A program made the translations under genes and the position numbers. DNA of 64,000 nt from contig OX457025.1 in assembly GCA_949752745.1 (NCBI GenBank), positions 50,985,098-51,049,097 on the forward strand, written 5' to 3'. The notes beneath the pieces are model-generated. The model saw only the letters and a list, made by a program, of their open reading frames with translations. It was not told the DNA's origin and ran no database searches. Numbering within the stretch: the first letter of the stretch is position 1; each line of letters opens with the position of its first letter. The stretch is from Protula sp. h YS-2021. Its lineage: Eukaryota; Annelida; Polychaeta; Sabellida; Serpulidae. Below are positions 30,078 through 41,369 of this stretch, one piece after another.

Positions 30078-31249
30078 TTACATGTAGGTTTTCATGAGAT
30101 TTTTGTAAAATCGCGGAGTCATCTCATTGAAACCATCAAGAAAGGCTATTGGTAAACCGTTTGTTAGAGATTGTGTCATGACAATCACTAAAAAGTCTCT
30201 TCGTTCGCGACTACCTACTATCCATTTGAAGACCATAGGCATGGTGAAATGTCCTTTTTCATAAAGGTAAGCCATCATATCATACACTTCAATACGTTCT
30301 TCAAGGTATTTGAAGCCCTGTAGTATGACCTTTGCACATTTAAAATCGCGATCCTCATCAACACACTTTGGCACCGGTAGACATAAAGTCTTAAAATGTT
30401 CCTCATGAAGACTTTTAATAAGTTGAACGAAACGTCGGGTCATGGCTTCGGGAAACTTTGGCTCTGACACTGGAACATGCTCTATGTTTCCTTCTAACAT
30501 GTAGATGAGCTGAATGACGGTATTCACTTCTTCGTTAGGTACATGTACGTATGTTGGTTGAAAAAGCCTTCTTCACATAAACACCATAAAATGTTGCAAT
30601 CGATGAGAGGAAGCACTGCTTGAAAGTTTCGTTTCAACAAGGTGACATCTTCCTCAGTAACAGGTATGGTCTTACTCGATTCAGTTTTAGATTTAAGATG
30701 CTTATCTTCTTCGTCATCACTTGACATGTCCACTTCTGAATCCTCATCATTACTCACTCCATATTCCTTAAAATGCGTCATATGTGCTTTTAACTTTGCA
30801 CTAAGTTGTGTGTTGCTACCATTTACAAGTGCATTTGTAACCCAGAACGGGTAGTCAGGTCCATCAGGATCTGGCATTCCTTGCTCCACTCCAGTCATAT
30901 CTGACGAAGCATTTAACGCTTCCTCCTGAGGCATTCCTTGCTCCACTCAAGGCGACGAAGCATTTAACGCTTCCTCCTGACGCATTCCTTGCTCCACTCC
31001 AGTCACATCTGACGAAGCATTTAACGCTTCCTCCTGAGACATTCCTTGCTCCGCTGCAGTTGACGGAGCACCTAACGCTTCCTCCAAGGCTTTTCAGCGT
31101 TTACCAGGAACGCATCAGTATCTTCCCACGGTAATAATGTATCATCAAAAGTAACTGTTTTCGACAGATCATCCATGTCTGTGTTGTCCATGATGTCTCT
31201 TGTTGCCGTCCTTGTTGCCATCCTTGTTGTCGTCCTTGTTGCATCCATG
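30078..31249 (-). pseudogene. Polinton right terminal protein with 19-residue repeats, disrupted
   Basis: Begins at ATG 31249 inside the right TIR, so the first 20 or so residues equal those of the left terminal gene. It continues DMDDLSKTVTFDDTLLPWED, then about four copies of a 57-bp unit (VEQGMPQEEALNASSDMTG) at 30890-31090; one unit is shortened and contains a TGA. Next come DYPFWVTNALVNGSNTQLSA, an acidic DEDSEVDMSSDDEEDK tract, a stop at 30524, and in another frame LIYMLEGNIEHVPVSEPKFP and GFKYLEERIEVYDMMAYLYE to 30078. Frameshifts lie near 31095 and 30530. Function unknown; repeats and acidity suggest a regulatory or host-interaction protein. Confidence 0.55.
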
Positions 31250-31672
31250 GTTTAGTGCGGGGAGCTCATCCTTATATATACCAATCTGATGTAATCAAAT
31301 TGTGGTGTGTAACTTGGCAGAATGTTGCTCGCCTAGGGGGGAGGGGGGGGGGGTCCTCACTTTATCACCATGGTTACGTCTACCACACATAGTGTAGGCT
31401 TGGTGTGTCTGCCGCCTAGGGGGGGGGGGTCGGTACATAGTATGTCCTGGGGGGAGGTCCTCACTTTATCACCATGGGGTCTGTCCCGACTGCCGCCTAG
31501 GGGGGGGGGGGGGGTCCTCACTTTGTTACCAGGGTTACGCCTATCACGTCACTTCGTTACCATGGCTACGCCTATCACGTCACTTCGTTACCATGGCTAC
31601 GCCTATCACGTCACTTCCGGTCAAGACGGATGACGTCACTTCCTGGTCCAGAACCGGCGTTTTCACACTACT
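31180..31672 (-). repeat. Polinton right terminal inverted repeat
   Basis: Reverse complement of 15265-15769 with minor changes and different G-run lengths. Ends CCGGCGTTTTCACACTACT at 31672. Holds a promoter module (about 31262-31345, TATATATAAGG on -) and the first codons of the right terminal gene. Confidence 0.93.
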
Positions 31673-31678
31673 ATTAAC
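31673..31678. repeat. Polinton target-site duplication, right copy
   Basis: ATTAAC, identical to 15259-15264. Confidence 0.95.
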
Positions 31679-31679
31679 A

Positions 31680-34600
31680 CTGTTCCACTTAATCATAATA
31701 AATACTCGCAAGTCTGGATTTATTATTAACGCTTTCTTGCTGTGCCATGTTGAAAAACATGGAAGTTATTGTGACGGATTTCACTTTCCACGCTGAGAGT
31801 AAAACCGCACTTTGTGGTGATTTCCTCATATCATCAACTGCACTAGACAGAACAATTCTTTTGAAAAAAAAGTCTTGAGAAAGATGTATTTGCTGTCCCT
31901 TTTATTAGTCTCAGATTCTGGAGAAGCAGGGCTAAGGCAGTCATTGAAAGGATGTGCGTATGTTCGTATGTACGCTTTTAAATTGAAATATCGCTTCTCC
32001 TCCCAGATTTTAAGCCTGAATATCTTGAAATTCAAATGACTGAAACGGCTAGTTTGTGATACGCTGCCCTCGCAACCAGCGCAACACTCACTAAGATGCG
32101 GCGATCGGGGAAGACGCGGCAGCCATATCTAGTAGGGCGTTATTAATATCTAACGTCACTGTGACATCCGATCGTGGACAGGGCGTGGTCGCTACTTCCA
32201 AAGCTGAAGGTGTGTCAGTTATATTTGTTCAGTTATATGGACTGTACGAGATCGGCAAAGATATTGAATGCATGTAAAATAATCTGTAACTGGAAATTTC
32301 AGCGAGTTTGCACATTCTCTGATTGAGTCAGCGATTTGGCACATTCGCTGAAAATTTCAGTGAGAACGAAAACGGCACATGACAAATTATCTGTTGTTAA
32401 ACAAAATAGCGTAAAGTCGGATCGACTTCAAACTTGGTGTAGTTAATCCTTGGATAAGTCGCACGGTTTTTGAAAAAACATCGAAGTGATAGAAAATTTA
32501 GAAGGATTCCAATCACGTGAAAAGTATTATGTTATGTATTTTACAGTCGCTGAATCTAATATTCCCCCTGCACCTCCCCCTCCGTTCCCTCCTTTTTTGG
32601 CTCTTTTGTTAACTGAGGATAGTTATTAACTACGCTTGAGATTTCAGCGTTTTTCCAGAAGATGCTCCAATGTTCCTACTTCTTTAGACATATTGACACC
32701 AAAATACCTTCCCCCACTCTCCCGCCGAGGTGAGTCATGTGTTGCACAGTTATGAAGAATGTCTTTCTAGTGCTTTTTGGACAACTGGAGTGTACGAAGA
32801 TTAGTTATACCGTAACGTTAGCTAAAGCGGTTAGGGTTGCTTTTACAGTCTTGGTGGGGGGGGGGGGGGCGGGGGGCGGGGGGCGGATGGGGTTAAGATT
32901 AGCAAAAAAAAAAAAAAACAAAAAACAAAAAAAAAAAAACTTTCTTAACCTATTTGTAACTGCCACCTAAAGGAGTAGGATAAAAAGACGTGCAGTTAAG
33001 CCTGTTTGTTGCGAGCAACTTCCAGTTTCGGATAACAAGACTTCGGTAAAACCTGCCTGTCTTGACCACCTTCCAGACTCGGATGAACAAAGTACGCACA
33101 GTCAAACTGCTGTTATGACCAGTTTCGAAACCGGGATAAAAAGTACAGTAAAACCTGTTTTAGTGACCGCCATCTGGAAGCGGACAAAAAAGACGTACAG
33201 TAGCACCTCTTTAGTGACCACCTAGACTCAGATAAAACACCTAAGCCTAAACTTGTATAAAAAAAATAGGATTGAAACTCCCACATGTCAAGTTGCGTAC
33301 CGCCCTCCCCTTCAAAAATTGGATATAGGTGATAAACAACCGGACTATTGGGTACATGGGGTACATTTACACCAGAGAGCTTATAAAAAGAGAGGTGAAT
33401 CTCGGTATTTAGCATGTTGTGGCTGTTGTTTTGCTAAGCCATCTGGTGGCACGCTGTATTAACTAAACAATATAGACAGCCTAGTGCTTCTTCACACAGC
33501 AGGCATGGAAAGCTCTCTGTTTACACTTAGTGGGAATTTTGTTTGGTAGGTCGGAAAGATTCTGTGAAATTTTGTCGGGAGTAGAACTGCGTGGGACGCC
33601 GTCATGTGAAATGTGTTTATATTGGGTGCAAAATATCTTGATAATGAAAAGTGGTGTCGACTTCAAATTTTATCTAGGTCTTACTTGGGACAGTCAGACA
33701 GTTATTTGTGACAGGCGTGCGACGCCATTACCTTAACATCTTATACAGTTCTCAGCCGTTGACCAGCGGAGAAAGTTGAAACTTGTTGAGAATATTGGTC
33801 CGTAGGTCCGAAAAATTTTGCAAGAGGTAGAACGAACGAAAAAGGCATATGACGTCGTTAGGTAAAAAAGTTAGGTGAAAAATATTTCGATAGCCGAAAG
33901 TCTTATCGACTTCTAACTTCGTGTAGTTATTTCTTGGATAGGTCGCACGGTTTCTATTAAACTCACAGAAAATCAAGAAGAGCGCCATTGCGTAAAAAGT
34001 ATTCCATGTTTTATTTTGCAGTCCCTCAATCTAATACGACCTCCCCCCCCCCCTTCCCCCTCCACACACACACACACACACACACTTTGCTCGTTTTGTC
34101 GGCCCTTTTGTTATCTTCTCAGAATTATTAACTACGCTTGCAAATTTACCGTTTTCCACAAGATTCTCTCAGGTTCCTGCATTCTTTAGGTACACGTGGA
34201 AGCATTGACAGCACAACTATCAACCCAAGGCTATTTCTTACATACCGTGTAATGGACCTTTTTGTGCCTTACTCACCTATATCTTATACGAAACATGTCA
34301 CTCAGGGATCAGAGTCAGTTGTACTGCGTTTTCAGTCTATATCTGCTATAACAGTCTGGAACATGGGAAAGATAAACAGATGAGTTGTCTGTTTATGCTA
34401 AGAAATATGATGCCTTTGATTCAGGGACGTGTTTGTCGTCAGACCCCGCCATCCCCCACCCCTCCACTCACTCCTGCCACTTAAGTTTCAGTCAGAGGTA
34501 TGTCAGTACTTGGCGACATGCGGGATTGATACGATTGTGGTCGTATTTACAGGCCTCAGCAGATCTAGCTGTTTTTTCCGCAAATTTTCCATTTGGTTGC

Positions 34601-34950
34601 CAACCTTTTCAATATGTGAGAATAATTATATAACGGTTAGCAACGTTTGCAGTACCTGGAAGTATTTTTCACTTTTATGTGGGTCATCTGATATCTTGTG
34701 TTATTACAAGCAGCTCACAATTTTGGCACTAAAAAGCCCCTCACCCCCCACCCCCAGCGAGGTGAGTTTTCTGTTGGTCAGTTATGAAGAATGCCTTTGC
34801 AGTGCTTTTTGGCTGATGGTAATGTACCAAGACAAGGTATATATCAATGTTATAACTACACTTATGGCACAGACGTTGGCTGAAAGGGTTAGTATTACGT
34901 TTAGAGCCGTACCTGTATCATAGGTGAAGGTTAGCAAAAAAAAAATAAAA
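31680..34950 (+). repeat. Long dispersed repeat, copy A (intronic)
   Basis: No gene. Segments recur in copy B at 60080-62640: CGAAAGT(C/A)...TCGACTTCAAACTT blocks (32400-32520, 33530-33740, 33750-34020), AGTTATGAAGAATGCCTTTGC (34780) and AGTAAAACCTGTTTAGTGACC-type blocks (33040-33230). Poly-G at 32856-32880, A-rich at 32905-32939 and (CA)n at 34066-34085 are low-complexity islands. The repeat resumes at 40560 after inserted elements. Its family is unknown to me. Confidence 0.6.
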
Positions 34951-35334
34951 ATTATCTAGTGAGAGCTGAGAGCTGAGTGCGGGAGTTCGAGACTCTGTTA
35001 ACAACCGCGAGTGGGGTTGGCCCATGTACACAATGGGTCAAGCAAACAAAAAACAATACATTAGATAAATAAACGAGGAGCAGCTCACCCCTTAAGTTTC
35101 CTTCAAGTGTGGCACAATTTGGATAGTCACCGAGAATTATGCAATTAACCGGTGTGCTTCCCATTTTAACGTGAAAAAGCTATTCGTTTATCCAGTTTGT
35201 GCGATTAAGCGGTATGCAATTATCCGGTTAAATTTCCAATAGAAAGCATTGGAAATGGTTTGGGATTTGCGAATAATATGCAGTTAACCGATTTATGCGT
35301 TTAACCGGTATGCGATTAAGTGATTTCATCTGTA
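34951..35334 (-). mobile_element. Tigger/pogo-like element fragment
   Basis: Matches the reverse complement of the left half of the element at 46776-47576. It ends in TGATTTCATCTG at 35332 followed by TA, the expected pogo/Tigger-type terminus and target. The other half is missing: similarity stops at ATTATCTAG (34951). Motifs shared with the full copy are TTAACCGGTATGCGATTAAG, GTTTGGGATTTGCGAATAA and GTGGGGTTGGCCCATGTAC. Confidence 0.75.
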
Positions 35335-36901
35335 TAATCTTTTAGTGACGACTTGTTGGAAATAAAAAATGCAATGCATAAAATGCAAACTAATGTGGCG
35401 AACATAGTACAGAATCAGCACGAGTTAAAAAAGTGCCAATCGAACATTATATCGGATGTTGCAAACATCGCACAGAATCAGACTGAATTAAAAGAATGTC
35501 AATCCAGCATCACGTCAATGTTAATAACTATCAAGCGTCTGCAGGATGAAAGTGCCGAAAAAGACAAAAAGATTGCAACACTAGAAAAACGTGTCGATGA
35601 TCTTGAACAATACACACGAATGGATGACGTTGTCATCCAGAATCTTAAAACACGACACAAAACATATGCAAGGGCAGCCAGTTCGAGAACGTCTGACGAG
35701 GATCAACAAAACGCACCAGTGAATGAACTCATAAATCTGGAGGCTGAAGTAATAAACTTTCTTAACAGCAGAAATATACCGATTAAGACAGAAGAGATTA
35801 CCGCTTGCCACACACTGAAATCGAAGAGAGCGGACGCGAAACCAAGCATTGTAGTCCGCTTTGTCAATCGCAAAACGAAAGAACGCATCTTAAGAATGAG
35901 CAAACAACAGTGTTGCCACACCGTCCTGCTTTTTGCAGATGTCCTGCTTTTTCGCATTTTCGGAAAACGACCTGCTTTTGTCCTGCTTTTGAGCTAAAAA
36001 GGGCAAATGTCCTGCTTTTGTCCTGCTTTTAGCAAAATTGTGAAATCTCGTCCAGCCTTTGTCCTGCTTTTATAACTCAATAATTCATTATTTAGTTGAA
36101 GATCTGATTTTTTTGGCGCCTTCGGCGCCTCTACCTAGATGTTTCGGTGTTTATGCAGAACGTGACTATTAGCAGAGTTGCCGGACCGTTCTTTTTTTAA
36201 TGATTTAGTCTTTATTTTCGCATCGTTCTTTTTTGCCTCAGAACTTACTTTTTTCTACAAGCGTTCTTTATTGTTCTTTTTTTATCCCCAGCTTCTTTCA
36301 GAAGCAGGGACTATAACAGTTGTTGAAAGTATGTGCAAATGAACGCTTTTAAGTTGAAAAACCGTATATTCTCCCAGGATTCTATCCTGAATGTCTTGAA
36401 ATTTTGTGGAAGGTAGGGCGCACAAGTGTCCACATGGCTATTACTTCTTTGGCGATTCGCCAAAAATTGGCGAAAACATTAGCGAAAAACCAGTTTTAAT
36501 TTTTGAACTCCAGAATTAAATGCAGTTTTCCTTCATGTTCTGGCGCTATCGAGTAAAGTCACTTTTTAAACTAAAATATTGCGTCCGGCATTTGTCCTGC
36601 TTTTTTGAAAAAATCGTCCTGCTTTTGGCAGGACAGCATCCTGCTTTTAGCTTAAAAGAGCGTGGCAACACTGAAACAACTAAAAGGAACTGACGTTTAT
36701 GTGAACGAACACTTAACTGCCAAGAACCAACACATCGCGAGTAAAGCTAGACTGCTGAAGAGAAAAGGGATCATTCAAGGAACCTGGACTCGCAATTGCC
36801 GTGTGTTCATAAAGACAAATGGAGGCCCTGAGACTGCCAAAATCTTTGCTAACCAAGACACCTGTGACTTTGCAAAACATGCACTTGCTGAACACCCATA
36901 G
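35335..36901 (+). pseudogene. LINE ORF1 protein, interrupted by a 766-bp insertion
   Basis: The first part (to 35907) is a coiled coil rich in Gln/Glu/Lys (AEKDKKIATLEKRVDDLEQY) followed by an RRM-like segment (NSRNIPIKTEEITACHTLKS, PSIVVRFVNRKTKERIL). The second part (from 36674) gives LKGTDVYVNEHLTAKNQHIA and KRKGIIQGTWTRNCRVFIKT, the C-terminal domain typical of such ORF1 proteins. The inserted element and one copy of its 6-bp duplication account for the break. ORF1 proteins bind LINE RNA as chaperones. Confidence 0.8.
35908..36673. mobile_element. 766-bp non-autonomous DNA transposon (MITE) in LINE ORF1
   Basis: Terminal inverted repeats of 12 perfect bases (CAGTGTTGCCAC ... GTGGCAACACTG) and flanking direct repeats AAACAA at 35902-35907 and 36674-36679. 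Subterminal regions are rich in GTCCTGCTTTT repeats on both sides. No transposase is encoded. The terminal CAGTGTTGCCA resembles hAT-type ends, but hAT elements usually give 8-bp duplications, whereas six are seen here. Confidence 0.88.
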
Positions 36902-36904
36902 CAG

Positions 36905-37178
36905 TAAAGGTGTACCTTGAATAATCTGACGATCTGCAGCCAGGGTTATGCACCTTATACATAATGCTAATATGTTTGTTTTTTGTATGCTCAATTTTTG
37001 GCCAACTGCTTGGCTAATAGTCATACTTTTTAGATATGGGCAGTTGCAAAAAAGTTCCGTGAGAAGGTTATCCTTTTCTCAGTTGCTTCATAATCCGCAA
37101 ATGTTAATTAATTATCGTGCAACATTAATACATTTTCTATTATTATAATTACATTTTTTATTATTACTACAAGCATAA
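36905..37178 (+). other. Spacer between LINE ORF1 and ORF2
   Basis: A/T-rich, no coding features, consistent with the intergenic region of a two-ORF LINE. Confidence 0.6.
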
Positions 37179-39775
37179 ATGGATGACGATTCGAGTTCCC
37201 CTTGTTTAAAGTGTACCAAAACAGTAGTAACTGATGCGATAGAATGTTCTCTTTGTTATAAGTGGTCGCACAGAAAATGTGCGAAGCTTTCAATTCGAGA
37301 GCTAAGAGTAATGAACAGTGATGAAATATACTGGTATTGTGAACGTTGCGTAGATATTTTTCCATTCAAGAGCCTTACGCATGACGATTTTCTGTTTGAG
37401 AATTCTTTCTTCGAATTTAACGAGGAAGTATTTGATGTGTTCTGTAAGTTTAAAGATACTAAGTTTGATTCTCATGTATATTCAGATCATAAAATGTGTG
37501 AATACGATTGTGATATTTATCCAGATATCAATTTTTTTAATTCATTAGAAGCAAAATGTGATTATTTTACAAGTGATGATTTCACTCACAAAATTTCGCA
37601 GATAGATGGCTTCAGCATAATTCACATAAACAGTAGAAGCATCAAATCAAACTTTGATAATTTAAAGCTGTTTTTGCATAGTCTTAAATATACTTTTGAT
37701 GTTATTGCAATAAGTGAAACGTGGCTCCAAAGTTGGTACAATAGCGATGATTATATGTTGGAACAATACAATATGGCTGATGTAAATCGTACCAACAAAA
37801 AAGGTGGTGGAGTATTACTTTACGTACTTAACTCCTATAAATACAAAATTATAAAATCTTTGCCAGTCGCCATAGAAGATCTTTTAGAATGTATTTCAAT
37901 AGAACTGACTTGTGAAGGACGTAAAAACAAAGTAACAAGTTGTATGTATAGAACCCCTGGTAGTTGCATTGAATTGTTTTGTGATAAAATTAACCATTTC
38001 TTATGTCAAGTTCAAAACTTGTGGAGATTTCAATATCAACCTACTGAATTATGACAAGCATTTACAAACAAACAAACACTTTGTCGATCTACTGCTGAGC
38101 TATGGATTGTTTCCAATGATTAACAAGCCAACTCGTATCACGTTAGGTAGTGCAACTATTATAGATAATATCTTTACAAATGTAACATGTAAAAGTTCAA
38201 ATGGTGTTTTACTAGATGATACAATAAGTGATCCTTTACCAGTATTTGGAGTTATTAAAAATGAAAATGTAAATCGGAAGCTCAGTAAAACTTATAGATA
38301 CATTAGAGTAACAAACGAAAATAATATAAAATCATTTATGTATGAATTAAATTGCTATGACTGGTCTTCTTTATATAGAACATATGATGTTAACGAAGCA
38401 TACAATTTTTTTATTGCTGAGATTAAACGCTTATATGATAAGAATTGTTCTCTGAGAAAAGTTTGTATAAATAATAAGAGGCCTCATAAGCCGTGGATAA
38501 CAAAGGGTTTAAAAAAATGTATACGTAGAAAAGAGAAACTACATATGCGATTTGTACAAAACAGAACTGTAGACAATGAACGTAAATATAAAACTTACAG
38601 GAATAAACTAACTTGTATTAAACGTTTTGCCGAGAAGCGGTACTACAGTCATACTTTAGAAAAAAAACATCTTCAATGTTAAACAAACGTGGCCTATTTT
38701 AAATGAAGCAATTAATAAGAGAAAATCAGGTTCTTCCTTACCAGATAAATTTGTAGACGCCAAGGACTGTATTGTAGCAGATCGTAAAGAAGTTAATTCT
38801 TTCTTTGTTGATGTCGGACCCAAATTAGCTAACAATATTGCATCCGGGCCTGAAAAATGCATTTATGATTTCCTGAAATCTTCTAATATTAATTCTGTGT
38901 TTACATCAGCGGTCGTTGAGTCTGAATTAATTGGTATAGTCGATAAATTTAAGAACAAAACGTCTATGGATTGTGAAAACTTAGATATGACGGTAATTAA
39001 GCAGATTATTGAGTTTATTGCAAAACTTTTTGCATATATTTGTAATCTTTCGTTTATTAGTAGGCTGTTTCCAGAGCAAATGAAAAGTGCTAAAGTAGTG
39101 CCTTTGTTTAAGTCTGGTGACAAAGAATCCTTTAATAATTACCGGCCTGTATCACTTTTGCCCCAATTTTCTAAGGTCCTTGAAAAATTATTTTATGTCG
39201 GATTAAACAAATTTATAAATGTAAATAATTTATTAACAGAATGTCAGTACGGTTTTAGAAATAACAGAGCTACCTCACTTGCCTTAGTCGAATTGTTAGA
39301 AAAAATTACAAATTCTTTAGATAATAGACTGTCAACTGTTGGTGTTTTCATCGACCTAAAAAAAGCGTTCGACACGATCAATCACAAATTATTGTTAAAA
39401 AAACTTGAACATTATGGTATTAGGGGTGTAGCATTAAATTGGATAAGCAGTTACTTGTATAATCGTCTTCAATATGTAAAATTCAAAGACACAGAATCTG
39501 AAAAACTTGTGGTCAAATGTGGAGTACCTCAGGGCTCTATATTGGGTCCTCTTTTATTTACACTGTATATAAATGATATATGTAATATTTCAAAAATGTT
39601 AATGTTTATTTTGTTTGCAGACGATACAAATTTGTTTTTCTCTGGTCATGATACTGCTGTTTTGTGTATCAAAATAAATGGTGAACTTGAAAAACTAAAT
39701 ATTTGGTTTAAAGGAAACAAACTGTCACTTAATGTCAAAAAGACCAATTATATGATCTTTTCAAATAAGTCCTGA
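37179..39775 (+). pseudogene. LINE ORF2: PHD finger, endonuclease, reverse transcriptase
   Basis: Begins MDDDSSSPCLKC. Residues Cys9, Cys12, Cys23, Cys26, His31, Cys34, Cys54 and Cys57 form a C4HC3 PHD finger. The apurinic-type endonuclease follows (IIHINSRSIKSNFDNL, VIAISETWLQSW, then GDFNINLLNYDKH and IDNIFTN after a frameshift near 38005). The reverse transcriptase starts near 39080 (AKVVPLFKSGDK, NYRPVSLLPQFSKVLEKL, GVFIDLKKAFDTINHKLLL, CGVPQGSILGPLLF) with the catalytic FADDTNLF at about 39617. A frameshift in an A8 run near 38660 and a stop at 39773 break it. The enzyme nicks the target and primes cDNA there. Confidence 0.88.
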
Positions 39776-40283
39776 GATTAGCGGTTGCCTTATTGAACGA
39801 ATATATGTAACAAAATTTCTCGGAGTATTAATTGATAGTAAACTTACGTGGCGAGATCATGTATCATTTGTCAGTAAAAAGTTATCTAAATGTTGTTCCA
39901 TAGTTTACAAGGCCAGTTACTGTTTAAACGTAAGCGCTCTTCGTTCCTTATATTGTACTCTTTTCTTGCCTTATATCACATACTGTAGCGAAATTTGGGG
40001 AGTTGCAAGTAAGTGTATTACGAATTCGATTGTCAAATTGCAAAAGAAAGTAGTCAGAATAGTCTGTAAAGTTAGTAAATATGCCCATACAAACGAGCTG
40101 TTCTACAAGTTACGAATGATCAAATTTTATGATTTGGTAGATTTAAAAGTATTAATTATAATGTACAAAGTCTACAAAGCCGCTCTTCCTTCAAATGTCC
40201 AAGTATGTTTTCATAGCAAAGGTTTCAAATACGATACTCGTGGGAAAAATCAATTCAAACTCAATATGCACGTACAACAATAA
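39776..40283 (+). pseudogene. LINE ORF2 C-terminal (thumb) region, out of frame
   Basis: After a +1 shift the ORF2 reading continues as RIYVTKFLGVLIDSKLTWRD and LFLPYITYCSEIWGVASKC, then KVVRIVCKVSKYAHTNELFY to a stop at 40281. These are the usual post-RT motifs of CR1/Jockey-type ORF2 proteins. Confidence 0.75.
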
Positions 40284-40559
40284 AATCTAGATGTATAAGT
40301 ATCTACGATGTAAAATTGTTCAAGGGAATTCCTAAACATTCACTAGTCTATTGGTAAAATTTAGATACTCTGCTGTTGTCACTTAGTGTAAGTTAAGCAG
40401 GTGGATCAGGTCTACAAGTTTTATTTTTAAAAACTTTTTCGATTCACCTTTTCTTCATGCTGTTATTATCGTAATCTTGCAGTGTTGACTTGTACCAATT
40501 TGTACATATACATGATGAATAAATAAAATCTATCTATCTATCTATCTATCTATCTACCT

Positions 40560-40835
40560 CCCAGGCTGGGATAAAAAGGCGTACCTTTTTATCCTGTAGT
40601 GACCACCTTGTAGAAAGAGATAAAACACCTCTATCTGGACTTACGTAGAAAAAGAGGAATGAGATACCCACAAGTCAAGTCAGTTTCAGTAAAAGGAAAA
40701 ATGGAAAATGGTTATTGGTGAATTGTGGATTAAGTCTGGGATTTAGTCCTTAATCTGTAAACGAAACAAGAAAGTGTGTGATATAAGCCTGTACTCGTGT
40801 GTTTTGCATGCAATGGCCGCTCGAGTTTATGGTTA
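40560..40835 (+). repeat. Continuation of long dispersed repeat copy A
   Basis: GATAAAAAGGCGTACC, AGTGACCACCTTGTAGAAAG, GATAAAACACCTC and GATATAAGCCTGTACTCGTG match 61990-62640 of copy B, showing that the LINE interrupted this repeat. Confidence 0.65.
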
Positions 40836-40839
40836 TGTT

Positions 40840-41221
<382 letters not shown>

Positions 41222-41369
41222 TAGAAATCTATTACATCGAAAACTGTCAATTCAACAACAGCAGGCAGAAGCCTGTCTAAATAAGAGTGCAGATGTATTT
41301 AGAACAGGCGACTCCGTCGGGCTGACCTTATCACATCAGAAGAGGGGCATCCTTCGTATGTCATTTTTT

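Larger units (their letters stand above)
15265..31672. mobile_element. Polinton/Maverick element (adintovirus-like), degenerate
   Basis: A 16,408-bp element bounded by inverted repeats that begin AGTAGTGTGAAAACGCCGG and flanked by the duplication ATTAAC. It encodes protein-primed DNA polymerase B and small genes on + (15701-21151), and on - the adenovirus-like protease, major and minor capsid proteins, packaging ATPase, chromodomain integrase and accessory genes (21376-31249). The capsid and protease set is what distinguishes virus-like Polintons (adintoviruses). Many - strand neighbours overlap by ATGA or lie a few bases apart. Most genes contain stops or frameshifts, so this copy is very probably inactive. 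It sits inside a POLQ intron, polymerase gene parallel to POLQ. Confidence 0.96.
35335..40557 (+). mobile_element. CR1/Jockey-superfamily LINE with ORF1 and ORF2
   Basis: A non-LTR retrotransposon with a coiled-coil ORF1 (split by a MITE), a 270-bp spacer, an ORF2 with PHD finger, endonuclease and reverse transcriptase, and a 3' end with AATAAA (40520) and a (TCTA)n tail at 40530-40556. ORF1 is truncated at its 5' side next to the Tigger fragment. ORF2 has frameshifts near 38005, in an A8 run at 38660, and near 39770. Inserted inside copy A of the long dispersed repeat. Confidence 0.9.

Noticed and set aside
31370..31796. Open frames of 87 and 67 codons on +
   Set aside because: They run antisense through the G-runs and sub-repeats of the Polinton right TIR.
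34385..34923. Two overlapping + frames of 82 and 164 codons
   Set aside because: They lie in a dispersed repeat whose other copies at 60080-62640 do not preserve the frames.
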